Position numbers and translations under genes: made by a program
DNA from: Dioscorea cayenensis subsp. rotundata
Lineage: Eukaryota > Streptophyta > Magnoliopsida > Dioscoreales > Dioscoreaceae
NCBI RefSeq assembly: GCF_009730915.1
Contig: NC_052475.1
Span: 31,681,016 to 31,745,015 of the forward strand
Direction of reading: 5' to 3'
DNA length: 64,000 bases
The notes under the pieces: generated by a model
What the model saw: the letters and a program-made list of their open reading frames with translations, nothing else
The model's database searches: none
Told to the model about the DNA's origin: nothing
Shown here: one piece after another, positions 1 through 10,836 of the stretch
Layout of the letters: each line of letters starts with the position of its first letter
Position numbering within the stretch: position 1 is the first letter of the stretch

Positions 1-1
1 T

Positions 2-175
2 CCTACCGATCTTTTGAAGTTGATTTCAACTTTCTTCCGTCCTCGTTCCAAGTTGCATTTTATTGCTACCGTCCGGAGGAACTCTTCTGCCTTGTCAAAG
101 AATTGCATTAATTGTAGGAATTTTTTGACGTTGCGCAAGCTTAAGGAGGTGGCGAAACATGTTGATGAGCCTTAA
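2..175 (+). CDS. Possible C-terminal end of a gene cut by the left edge
   Basis: One frame is open from the first bases of the window to a TAA at 173-175, about 57 codons. It has a plausible amino-acid mix, with a hydrophobic start and then a Lys/Arg-rich end (LRKLKEVAKHVDEP). AT-rich, non-coding-looking DNA begins just after the stop. The segment containing FIATVRRN faintly recalls the last strand of some class I methyltransferases, but this is too weak to name a function. The open frame could also arise by chance. Confidence 0.2.
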   Translation, partial: PTDLLKLISTFFRPRSKLHFIATVRRNSSALSKNCINCRNFLTLRKLKEVAKHVDEP

Positions 176-535
176 TTGGTTATTGGTTTAAGATGAATAC
201 ATCTTTATTTGTGTACAATAAAATTTGGGTCACAAATTAACTACGACGAATTATATCCTTTTTTTTTCATACATACTTAAATAATAACTATATCATACTT
301 ATCCATTGACCACTTTTTTTTTATTTGAGGATAATAAAACGGCTTATGTATATATTTATATGTTTTATAATTTGGATTAAAAAGTTATTGTGGATAAATT
401 AATATATGTTATTGACTGAGTTATTTTTTAAGGAAAATTAAAAATTAGTTAATATTCATCTAGAGATAAGATTCTTTTATTATTTTCTCTAATACAACAT
501 GTAAATATATTATTTCTTTGTTAGAATTAAATTTA
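176..535. other. AT-rich intergenic DNA
   Basis: Very AT-rich, with TATA-like words and homopolymer runs. No gene, repeat array or RNA gene is visible. It could contain the 3' UTR of the gene cut by the left edge. Confidence 0.5.
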
Positions 536-544
536 GTGGAAATT

Positions 545-655
545 GCCAAAAACCCTTTTAAGCTTTGTAGAAAATTACCAAAAACACCCTGCTAGTTTTC
601 AGAATCCCCAAAAACCCCTCCTTTTAAAAGTTTATGTTTTTCAAACCCCCAAACC
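545..655 (+). repeat. Subterminal AAAAACCC-type repeats of the left element
   Basis: Words of the form CCAAAAACCC / CCAAAAACACC / CCCAAAAACCCC / CCCCCAAACCC recur near 545, 577, 608 and 644, about 32-36 bp apart, separated by AT-rich DNA. The 507-bp element at 52,983 has the same arrangement just inside its left end. These are likely transposase-binding or end-recognition repeats, by analogy with other plant DNA transposons. Confidence 0.5.
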
Positions 656-1227
656 CTCAGAATCGATGTGAACGGAGTGAGTTTCAAATTTTTGGACGTA
701 AAATGCCCTTGCATGATGGGGAGTCGCAACTGCAGACCATCTCGGCGATTTGAGAGGAAGCGGGCGGTTTTCCTGAGGGTAACCCCGAGAGAAGAATTCT
801 ATCGGAGCCGCTTAATTGCTTTTTCTCACCACGCCTTCGCCTTTCCATTTCCGGGTCGCCTCCTGGTTGTCTCACTGGCAAGCCTCCAGAATTGCCATTT
901 CATCGCCTTTTTCCCTTTCCACCCAGATCTCAAGGAGAAGTCCCCTCACAAGCAACTAGTGCAGTTTTACCAGCTTGCAATCTAAGGTATCGAGTATGGT
1001 TTTATGTTAACTGCTCACATAAAGAAAGATTTTTTTCGCTTTTTGCTTGCTCCCTGCTTTTGTTGGAAGATATCAAGTCTCGTAGGAAATTTCTACCGGG
1101 GTTTTGTTAGTCCGCAGGAGATTTCTGGCTAGGGTTTTGTTTTGTTTTCGATTTTCAGATGTATACACCTATCGAAATAGTTTTTCTGATCGTTATGATT
1201 CGTGTAATATTTATAATGTACATTTCC

Positions 1228-1425
1228 GCTTCGCTTGATACGGTTGCAGCTTTTACAAACGAGGTCGACGCTTTTAAGAAAACTGAGATGTTAGCAGCTT
1301 TAACATTTGTTGTCTCTGCTATATTCTCGCCTCTGCTTAACAAAAATGGGTCTCTGCTTAACATTTTATATCTCTGCTTAATAACCGAGAGTTTACCGCT
1401 TAAAAACCTTATATTTCCGCTTAAA
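1228..1425 (+). repeat. Phased ~21-bp GCTTAA motif array 1
   Basis: Cores related to GCTTAA start near 1228, 1249, 1270, 1297, 1318, 1335, 1356, 1376, 1398 and 1419. Most spacings are 20-22 bp, with a few exceptions (27, 17). Because the spacing is close to 21 bp, the + frame through it shows a loose seven-residue rhythm, probably a by-product rather than a protein. Confidence 0.6.
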
Positions 1426-2308
1426 CTTTTGTCAATACCGCATGTCGAATGTGTTGTTATCTGTCATAGTGTCATGGATTACGGCGGGTCAACCTAGTTA
1501 ATGGGCGCTGCTATTTGACACCCTGGCCGTGAGACCTTAATCAATCGAAAGTTAACACTGACCCCTCGACACTCGGGAGATTATTCAAGCGACACCGCTT
1601 GCGCTGCTCAATCGAGTCGGAAGCCATATACCAAGAGAGGGCCCTTCTTGATTCTCTTTTGCAAAAGGTACGTATGGTCGCACCAATAAATTCGTGGATC
1701 GGGGAAAGCTCGCCGAAGCTTTCTGCACTCTCAAGACGTGGCCCTCGCTCTCGTCTCGTCATGACGACGACGCAGCTGGTCTTTCGTAAGAAGAAAAACC
1801 AGTCGGCCGTCAAGGGCTGTGATCTATCAAAGACCAACGAGAGCACAGAGACTCCATCAAGAGCACTCAGCGCAACTTGTCTCGACAGAGGGGAGAAGAA
1901 GATAATTTTGTCAAACCCCCGACGTGCACTTTTATGGGACAGCCCTCTTCCCAAATACATCATGCCTTGCCTCCGAATCGGATCGCTGATTACGCCGACG
2001 ATCTACTGCACCATGGGGCGACACGCATGTGCGCAGCGACGTATTGCGCGGGCTTATGGAGGATATTCCAAGCGCCGCCCGAGCGCAAGATAGATGCGCC
2101 GGAAGAAGACCAACATTGTGGTACATTAAGGGTTGCCTCACCGCTTTAACGCCCTGGTTTTACGAAATGACTCGAACGGGAAGAAAGTCCGCTTTCAGAA
2201 GATCCCAAGGACGTCAGCTACACGGTGAAAAGTATTTACCTAAGCAAGCGACGGTAGAAACGAGCTTGTCATCGTCGATGGAAAAAGAGGTATTAAATCA
2301 TGGACAAT

Positions 2309-2461
2309 GTTTAATATAAGTCCTTTAATGTTTAAACATTTTATTTAGCGCTTAACTTTTAGTATTTACTGCTTAACTATTATTCATACCGCTTTTAAAA
2401 TATTTTGTTCTCCGCTTAATTATATTCTATAACGCTTTAAATATATAAACACTGCTTAAAT
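2309..2461 (+). repeat. Phased ~20-bp GCTTAA motif array 2
   Basis: GTTTAA/GCTTAA cores start at 2309, 2330, 2350, 2371, 2391, 2414, 2434 and 2454, with spacings 21, 20, 21, 20, 23, 20 and 20 bp. The DNA between cores is AT-rich and not conserved, so the core and its spacing are what is kept. This is the clearest array in the left element. Confidence 0.7.
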
Positions 2462-3683
2462 ATAGTTTTTTTATAGTTTAAAAATGAATCGATCTCACCG
2501 AATTGTTCTGGGTTTTACATATGTTAGTTTCCTGAAATGGTTCCCGATGACGTCAAGAAGAAATATTTGTCTGGGGCCAACCGACCTGGATCTGACGCCA
2601 TCGCCTCCCAACCACTGGGCTCAAGGCGACGATGAGAGTGCACTTATCGCTAAGGCTCGGACGCTGGCTTCCTACTTCCACTCCCCACCACGCCAAGACG
2701 CAGATTCCTCGACGCCGAGAAGCCCTCCCTACCCCTATAGACTGCAACAACCCCCTACCACGATCAACGACAGGGCCCCCGACCACGGCAGCTCCGACCG
2801 CGGAGATTTCCACCGCTGACATTGGGCTAAGATGTCACCGCGAACTCTTTACGCAGCATGCCGAGATATTGACGACCGAAGTTTCTCGGCTTGTCGCCGT
2901 GCGTGGAGGCGCCTGAAGGACGTTTCACAACCGGCCACGCCATCCCTCGAAAAGAACTCGAGCATCTCGGACTGAACGAGGCGCCGAATTTGACGACGAC
3001 GTACATCATCGGAAGCGTCATTCCAAGGCGCTACATTCAAGAGACTTGCAAAAAAGAGGGAGACATATCGCTTTCCCGCTCCACCGCCGACCGACGACTG
3101 AATAATAGCAACACCATCGGCATCGATGTCAGCATCGAGTCCGCCGCTGACGATACATGGACACGACGCTGGAGGACATCAGATGATGTGGCGCTGCTAC
3201 GGCGCGAAGGTCGCTGACTCTTCTCGATGAAATCGCCGACCCGTGGAACCGGCCGCCGAGATTGCAGGCATCAAAGATGGACACAATCCCCCAAGATCAA
3301 GAACAAGTTAGGGCGCGTGTCTCCCAACGATGTCGCCATGGCCACGGTTGAGAAGATCGTCGAATCCGCTGTTGCGGCTACGGCCGTGGCCGACAAGATC
3401 AAGCCCAAGCCGCATGCACAATCCCACAACAAGAACAACCATGTGAAGGATGTGTTCTGCAGCTGATGCTGCCGCCATCGTCCCCCGATCGACGGAAGAT
3501 GCCGATCGAAGTCCCCGACCGAGCAACGAGAGAGATGATCAAGGCTAATCAAAAATCGACTGCATCTGCTCGGAAAGCTTTTATTCAAGAAGAAAAATGG
3601 GTTGGCCTCGAGTCGTTTTGACAAATACGAGCGAGAGTCGATGAGGATCTTCCTCAACCGCCTATGGATCGTGTAAGTGTAAT

Positions 3684-3870
3684 CGCTTTTATGTTATTGT
3701 TTAAAGGGGTTTCTTATAGTGTTTAACTATTTCGTAATAGTGTTTAATACCTTTATGTTATCATTTAAGTTTTCTACTTATCGCTTAATTATATATAATA
3801 TCATGTAACAATTGATAATATCATTTAAATATTTACAATATGGTCTTATTATATCTCATATCGCTAATCC
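3684..3870 (+). repeat. Phased ~20-bp GCTTAA motif array 3
   Basis: Cores (GTTTAA, CATTTAA, GCTTAA, CATGTAA, GCTAAT variants) lie near 3699, 3721, 3742, 3763, 3783, 3804, 3823, 3843 and 3863. The array starts directly after a GTGTAAGTG word that resembles a splice donor. Confidence 0.6.
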
Positions 3871-4799
3871 CTCAAAGACTCGCTGCAGTGGAAGAACGAC
3901 GACTGCCAAGACCACACGCCGATGATTATACACGCCGCTGAGGGGAAGGAGACGGTCACCGATGATGTGATGGACGCCTCGATGCATCATACAAAAGTCG
4001 CGAGCAAAGAGCCATATCCTCACAAGAGGCGCCCCATCACCGCATCATGGCTACTGCTTACGCCAAAGCAGTACGACGACACGACACACCATAGGGCTAT
4101 GATCGATGATGCGCAGCGAACCTCGCATGAAGTTCAAATTGTCATCCTCCCGATAATCAGCGAATGACCACTTCCACGTCGTCCGTCCCGACAATGATAA
4201 ACAAGAATACAGTGCATTATTCTTCATGTCCGGCACGATAAGGACGCTCGGACATGGTAAGTTCTTTTTAATTACGTCCGATTAATATCCTGTCGTATTT
4301 AAATCCCAGTATTCTAATCTCGACTTGCATATCTCGACAATGGAATCTATTCGACCTTTCAGCGCCGAGTACGGAGTTAGGCGAGTCGGCGATCAAGCAA
4401 AGTACCCGGCCGCAGCATCGGCTACGTAAAACCCCACGCCAAAACAAGGAAGCCGAGGCGCCGCTCGCGCCGCCTATCATGCGTTTATCGAGCAATTACC
4501 GTGGGTGAGAAGTTACGCCACCGCATGCAGACGCTCCTTACCTCGGGGACACAGCATGTTACCCGTGATACTTAAGGAGGGGAGGCACGACGCCCACGAC
4601 AAAGCGCCACAAGCTGGTTAAAACTTTTGTTTTTGAATAACATGTCCTCAGATATCTAATCACAATTTTTCAAACGTAAATCTGACAAATTCAATTCATT
4701 GTTTTTCGTGTTCAAGAACACGACTTGTATATCTTAATGTAAATTTTTGTTTGTTTTGAATTGTAAAGGTGTTAAAATTCCATCTCGGTTTTTATTTCA

Positions 4800-5025
4800 T
4801 TGTTTAATTTACGCTGTAATTGTGTACATTTCACTTTCATTGTTTAAATATACTATATATCGCTTAAACATCAGCTTTTAAATATTTCAAAAATACGGCA
4901 GTACCCGCTTAAAAATAACACCTGCCTCGCTTTAAATAAACGCACTCATCTGTTTAAAACATCGCTGAAATATTTCAAATTACAATCAGTATCCGCTTAA
5001 AATAACAACTGTCTCTCGCTAGAAT
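4800..5025 (+). repeat. Phased ~20-bp GCTTAA motif array 4
   Basis: Cores lie near 4802, 4822, 4842, 4862, 4907, 4929, 4952, 4974, 4995 and 5018, mostly 20-23 bp apart. Several carry the full CGCTTAAA form. Confidence 0.6.
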
Positions 5026-5684
5026 ACATTCAATTCGTCAGAAAGAGTAAGAGTTTAAATGTGGAAAGGTTCCCATCAATACACAATGCTTTCCCCGTCA
5101 TCGCTTAGCTTATATCACGCTTTAGCTCACGAGCGCTTTCATCAGTAAGATCGCCGATCATGACCGGATCCTCGGCAATGTACCGCAATGTAACTCATGG
5201 ACATCAAACGCTATGCGACTCGATCCTCTTTTTCGCCTCAGCCGCTCAGGTCGCTTTCTAGTCACAAAAGTGCTCACAAACGAAGCTCACGATTTCCGCC
5301 TCGGCCTCGCCATCGCTGGCTATGGGAGAATATAGCCTCTAGACGCCATTTAGTAATTGTCTACCGTGAAGTACCCGCTAATAAATCACATGTACGCTGG
5401 TGTCTCGGTCTGCATTGTCGCCAGCGAAGCATGTTTGCGTAGGGATACCATAAACTCGCCACCTCTCGACACGAACAAGTTCTCATGGCGAGATCCACAG
5501 TAGTCGCCGCGATCGTCGATCACTCGTAACGATCATCGACACAACGACCAACACGTAAGACTTCGCTGTCCTCAACAATGATCTCTAACTTCGAATGTAT
5601 GTTCACGGGCATAAGTAGCTCTCCCATTTGGTCGCTGCTCACGCCGGTTATATAACACGCAGATCAACTCGAACCTGCAAATAA

Positions 5685-5835
5685 TGTTAAACAAAGATAG
5701 ATGATGGTTAACACTCATCAACATGTTTAAAACATTATTGTAATTATTTAAACGAAATGATTAATATTTAAAGTCGATAAGTGTAAATGAAACAAAGATC
5801 GAGAATGTTTAAAGGGTAATACTAAATGTTAAGTG
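5685..5835 (-). repeat. Phased ~20-bp motif array 5, reverse orientation
   Basis: Here the core reads TTAAAC/TTAAG on the + strand, so the array points the other way. Cores lie near 5691, 5710, 5731, 5751, 5771, 5791, 5811 and 5831. It is preceded by the 15-mer GATCAACTCGAACCT and a TTTGCAG-like acceptor word on the - strand. Confidence 0.6.
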
Positions 5836-7174
5836 TAAAACCAACATTCGCAGATCTTTACGGAGTCGCACCATTTTCGCCACCGGAACGACGAGCTTCC
5901 TCGATCCAATCATCGAACGACTCCGCCGACGCTCGAATACATCTCACCCCAACGATCACCTCCGAACGTATAATTCACCAATGTGCCATATCCGATTTAT
6001 TAATCAACCAAATGATGAGCTTCGGGTGATACGACTCGCAGCTCATCTCACTCTGATCATCGAAATCTTTTACCGCTGGACGCCCACGCAATGCGGAAGC
6101 ATATGTACCAAAGACTCCTCCCTCAACGCCTTCCCAAGTCCGACATTGGCTTTCATAAAATTGGCCTCCAAATGTCGAGACAAGACGCATGTGGCGAAGA
6201 AGGGAAGACTCGAATCTGCGCCACAAGGCCCTCGACCGTCTCGACTACCTAAGGTAATTATCTCATGATAATCTCCACCGTCGATAAGGCATCGCCTAAC
6301 TTAGATACGTAACCAAGTCCAATCGGCATCGGGCCTCGTTGTCGATCTATACCAAGGCAACGTGGAAAAACCATTGTTACTATCTTTCCCTCGCACCCAA
6401 AGAGCTGCACCTCGATATTTTCCAAGGAGGCTGGGTACCATCGAGAAATCAGCTAGCCGCCCCGCAAGCCCTCTCAATCCCACAATACACGCTACCGAAA
6501 AGAAAAAGAATGCACGCTTAAAACGATCACCGCCTCTCTCCACGATCGCAACGCCGCGGATTTGTCTCACCCACCTTATCCACATACCAAAGCAAACAAA
6601 TATACCGGAGATGTCATCCCGGCCGAGGACCACCCGCATGCTCTTTTCTCCCAACCAAGCCTCGCTCGTATGGTACGTGGACACCATGTTCCCGCAACAT
6701 GTCCTTCCTCGAATGTCGATGGCCTCAGCATAAGGGACTGGTCCTCGAGCTTCCCGAATCACTCAAGCGCTAACCCATTTTTGGGACGCCGTGGACGACG
6801 CAACCTACGCCACCACCGCAAGTGTGTGACGGGTTGATTGTCTTGATTCCGAAAAGTATTTTTGTTATACTCTTTGATGCGATGAAGGCGCTTAACGACA
6901 ACCATCGGCAGCAAGATTCCACAGCCACCCGATGTTTTTTTCGCTTCTTACGAATTTGAAGTCAAAAATTCCTTTGATCGCATGATTTCAAGCACATCCC
7001 TCGAAAATGTTCGACATCACAAAAACGTCTGTCCAATATCCAACGACAACACTTCGTAACGATCTCGACGAGGAAGGAAGACATCCCACACCGCCGTGGT
7101 CACCATGGGACGAACTGGAGCATCTGAGAATCAATTCCTCGCCAACACTTCACTCAAAATGAAAAAGATCAATA

Positions 7175-7310
7175 CGTTAAGCTGAGAGTATAATGTTTAA
7201 GCTGATAATGACAATAGTTAAACGTTAAATTAAATACTTAAGCAATTAACTAATAACGAAAGGACTAGTATAATATGTTAACCAAAATGATTTTGATCAT
7301 ATTTAAACAA
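7175..7310 (-). repeat. Phased ~20-bp motif array 6, reverse orientation
   Basis: TTAAGC/TTAAACG cores lie near 7179, 7199, 7220, 7240, 7258, 7280 and 7304. A GTAAGT word on the - strand sits near 7,350, at the border with the next CpG-rich block. Confidence 0.6.
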
Positions 7311-7967
7311 TAAATGACCCCTGCATAACCGGAATAATTAAAAAGAAAAAGGAACTTACAACGCAGTAAAACCTCGCTTTTCATTAGGATTCTGCAACGG
7401 GCACATTTTCTCGCTCTCGACGACAAGATCAACTACAAAGACATTTGAAGATGGAATGGACGTGACACATCCACTGAAGTCAACATCGCTGATCGAGCAA
7501 ACCGCTTTTATATCCATCCGTGTGATGAACTTAACCTCGACAAGAGAAACTTCGAGACCCCATCGCCACATATCTCAGCCTAACACCAACTCCCAAGAAG
7601 TCTCGAGTCATGAACATTAGCACTCTTCCCTCCCCGTCAATCTAGCAATACCACAAAAACTTCCATAATATATCGATCGAAAATCAAATCGACAAAACCA
7701 AAATGAAATGAAGAACAAAAAGAAGACTAAGAAGAAGAAGTAGAAGATGTAAAGAACAAACAAAGCAAATGTAAAAGGCAAAACAAAAAAGCGCATAGCT
7801 AGATGACAGAGGTTAGACTAGACGTGATGTGATCGAGCTGTATTTTTTTCCCTCCATCCCAAGGGCAAAAAGGGGAAATATATGTCACTCGTCATGAGGA
7901 AGATATATATTGTCATCGCTCGAATGAAAGTTCTCAACTCAACATGAGTCTCTCGTAAACGCCAAGG

Positions 7968-8290
7968 TTTTTATGTTTAAACAGTATACATATAGTGTTT
8001 AAAAAAACGTTAATTGTTTAACTAAAGTCTATATCATTTAAATAATATGTTATTGTTTAAATCAATGCTTTCACGACATCGCTAGAAGATGGGTACCTCC
8101 CCGGTCATCGCTTAAACATCTTTACGTATTTTCTTAAACACCGCTGTCATTGTTTAAAGAGTAACTCGAGTAGTGTTTAACTTTTTCTATCGCTTTACAC
8201 CGCTGTCATCGCTTTAAAGAGTAACTTTTTCTTAAAACACCGCTGTCACTGCTTAAAACATATTTACGTATTTTCTATTGCTTTTACAAC
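7968..8290 (+). repeat. Phased ~20-bp motif array 7 with nested ACACCGCTGTCA repeats
   Basis: GTTTAA/GCTTAA cores lie at about 7975, 7997, 8016, 8036 and 8055 and continue less regularly to about 8290. The 12-mer ACACCGCTGTCA recurs near 8138, 8197 and 8237. The gaps of about 59 and 40 bp are again multiples of 20. The orientation returns to +, so this is not a simple two-arm palindrome. Confidence 0.6.
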
Positions 8291-8607
8291 GACGCTCTTT
8301 TGCTTCCCACATCGCTTTGTTTTTACTAGGTCTATGTTTAAATTTCGTAAGTTCACAACAAATAAGCTTTGTTTCGCTTTTATTTATAAAAAGATTTACA
8401 ACATTTACAACATTTACAACGTCCGCTCGGACTTTGACACTCACGACTCGACCGTGATAATCGAAACAAGTGTCCCCAGACATCTCGAACGCTCACAAAT
8501 GGGTCAGATAACATGCGATCAACTCGAACCTCGCACAACGTATAACATTAAAAAGGTTAAACAACACACATTCATGAAAAACGACTATCAAGCAATGTGT
8601 TATGGTC

Positions 8608-8715
8608 GGACTTAAACGAAGATACCGATAGTTAAACACGTAATCGTAATAGTCAGTACACCCGACGTAATGTTCTTAAATAGTAACAGTAAAAGTCTCA
8701 AGCGATAAATATCAA
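8608..8715 (-). repeat. Phased motif array 8, reverse orientation, short
   Basis: TTAAACG, TTAAACACG, TTAAATAG and CAAGCG words recur in AT-rich DNA after the second copy of the 15-mer GATCAACTCGAACCT. Phasing is less clean than in arrays 2, 5 and 6. Confidence 0.4.
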
Positions 8716-9344
8716 CCCCTGCCTTTAAAGGATGCTTCCCGATCTTCCTCCTCTAGAATCCTCCGCAATCACGAATACGTAAAAATTTCTTTTTCACCCA
8801 AGTCGAAAATGCTCGCTTAATTGCCGCCTGCCATCCAATCAACAAGAATCCTCCGTGATTCGTGCAATTATGAGAGCATTTCGATCAGCAGTGAAAAAGA
8901 TAGTTTAACTTGTTGCGGATCAGCGCTAAACGATTCTCAAGATAAGGAAGCTAGCGCTCACGAAAACATCCTTTCGTGACAGAGTGGTCTGTCCGCTGGG
9001 AAGAGTGAGGGAGGAGTGGCGAGGAGGAGGAGGAGGGAGGAGGACGATGAGGACAACGAGGAGTGGTCGTCCCATCGGGAGTGGTTCTTTTCCTGCTATT
9101 TATGCGTGAATTCCACAAGCAGTCGACTCTTCATATCCGAGAAAAAGTTAAACGCACAGCTACGACTATCGATCGACTGAGAACGAATCGTGTTCGAAAA
9201 TTATGTTACTGCGGCATAAATTTTAATGCCGCCATTAATTTCTACGCACGGATACCATAACCCTCAGCACCGCCACGCGCCACCGCCAAAGAATTCGCAT
9301 CAAACGAAAAGATCACCGCTTTTACGCAGAGACTTTGAGAATTT

Positions 9345-9470
9345 ACACGCTAATACGAATAGTTATACATGTAAAAGACAACGTTAAACCGAGATGGAAG
9401 TATATACACCTGATATGATAATTATTAAACATGTTAGTAAAATATTTAAACGTTAAACCAAACAGAAAGT
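9345..9470 (-). repeat. Phased motif array 9, reverse orientation, short
   Basis: TTAAACC, TTAAACATG and TTTAAACG words recur at roughly 20-bp multiples before the right terminal region of the element. It is a degenerate member of the same set of arrays. Confidence 0.4.
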
Positions 9471-9689
9471 TCCTTCAAAAAGGCCGAACATGACGCGATT
9501 CTGGGCGCTTCCTTTCCCACCATTTTCGAGCCTAAAACTGGGATTTTCACAACATGCACCCATCTGCCGTGAATCTAGGGAGGGTAAAAGGGAAGTTAAA
9601 CACTAAATCTGGCTACAGTCCCGGTGCAAAGAGGGAGGGTTTTTAAGCTTTTGAAAAATTACGATGGGTGAATAACGAATTTTCCCTAT

Positions 9690-10836
9690 TAGTAATAGAA
9701 AAACTTTAATTGCAATTAATTATTTATATAATAAATATCATAAGACATTTAAAATTCAAAATATACAACAAATTCCATCAGTATGTAGCTGGCTTAATTA
9801 TATTGTTTTTAAAATATTCTCTCATAGAGTTTCAAAGAACAAATTAAATTTTTTTTATTACATTTAATTTTTAATTATATTAGTTATGATATTAATAATT
9901 AAAAACTTTAATTGTACTTATTTGTTTATGCAAAACTCTACTATAAAAACAGAGAGAATGGCTACTTATTATTGTTATTGTTTGAATCTAATATAATTTT
10001 TTTACATTTTTTTAAAAGAACTCTGATTAGTTAAGAGATGTGCACAAGAGACCAAAATTAATGATGCTAATCACCTGGCCCAAGTGACTTTGGTAATTTT
10101 TATAACATCTATTAACATTTAAATACATCAATATTATATTAATTTTATAATTTTTATTAAATATTTTTAAAGTTTTGATTATCATTTTTTTGAAAAAAAG
10201 AAAGCAAGTGAATTTGATTTAGAAATGAGACCATATGTATGTTAAATATTATCATAATTTAAAATAATATTATGCTTAAATCAACTAAAGTTTTATGAGT
10301 ATATTTTTTTTTTTTACATATCTCATTAATTAAGAACAAAAATTTAAAAGTAAATATGGAAAGATAAAAAAAAATAAAAAAATATTAAATGGGTGAATAT
10401 GAATCTGGTAAATAGACATATAGAAAGTTTAGACACACGAGTTATTATTATACAGTAAAAAATGAGATGGCAAATAAATTATAGACCTATAATTTTAGAA
10501 GTACTATTATTTTAATAAAAGTGCACTAATACTAATTTCTATAAAATTTAATTAATAAATAAATATATACTTAAAAATCCAAAAAAATAAAAATTAGTGG
10601 ATATATATACCTTAAATATTGTAAAAAGGAGAATATTTCAAAGATTTACTTTAATAAATAAATAAAAATAAAAATAAAAAAAAAGCAAGCATTTTTACAA
10701 TTTAGCAGTCAATATTTCCAAAAACTGGTCCGAATCCCTAAACTCATCAAAATCCCCAAAATAATTTTGTGAAATTTCCCATTTTGTGAGCTCCTCCACC
10801 GCCCATCTCAAAGAACGAGAACCCTAATCTCCGCCA
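9690..10836. other. AT-rich DNA and presumed DEG9 promoter and leader
   Basis: Very AT-rich to about 10,700, then GC content rises into the gene. No repeat family or RNA gene is recognised. The last ~50 bases before the ATG (AACGAGAACCCTAATCTCCG) look like a typical plant 5' UTR. No confident TATA box can be assigned among the many AT words. Confidence 0.45.

Larger units (their letters stand above)
536..9689. mobile_element. Large Mutator-like or composite transposon with no decodable transposase
   Basis: The left edge reads GGAAATTGCCAAAAACCC and the right edge, on the opposite strand, reads GGGAAAATTCGTTATTCACC. Both lead into repeated AAAAACCC-type words, as expected of degenerate Mutator-like termini. 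Inside, CpG-rich blocks (for example 1,500-2,290, 2,500-3,670, 5,060-5,680, 5,840-7,160, 8,720-9,330) alternate with AT-rich arrays of a ~20-bp phased motif. Several block/array borders look like splice sites: GTAAG words on + near 3,673 and 4,259, and on - near 7,350. The 15-mer GATCAACTCGAACCT occurs at 5,662 and 8,517, each time just before an array, showing internal duplication. Open frames in the blocks match no transposase motif that I can see. No clean 9-bp target duplication was found at these exact ends, so boundaries are approximate and nested elements are possible. Confidence 0.45.

Noticed and set aside
1228..1425. Heptad-like protein repeat in the + frame
   Set aside because: It follows trivially from the 21-bp DNA spacing; the other arrays, at ~20 bp, do not keep a frame.
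1541..3657. Several 100-165-codon open frames on both strands in CpG-rich blocks
   Set aside because: They overlap each other in different frames, have no family motif and lie inside the transposon-like region. High GC alone lengthens chance frames.
5826..6837. Frames on both strands, including a 153-codon reverse frame, considered as MURA transposase or Ulp1-type protease remnants
   Set aside because: No catalytic or zinc-binding motif of either family could be recognised.
536..9470. CRISPR-like array
   Set aside because: This is plant nuclear DNA, the repeats are too short and degenerate, spacers are AT-rich filler and there are no cas genes.
536..9695. 9-bp target duplication around the large element
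   Set aside because: Left flank AAATTTAGT and right flank TATTAGTAA do not match at any plausible end position better than about 5 of 9.
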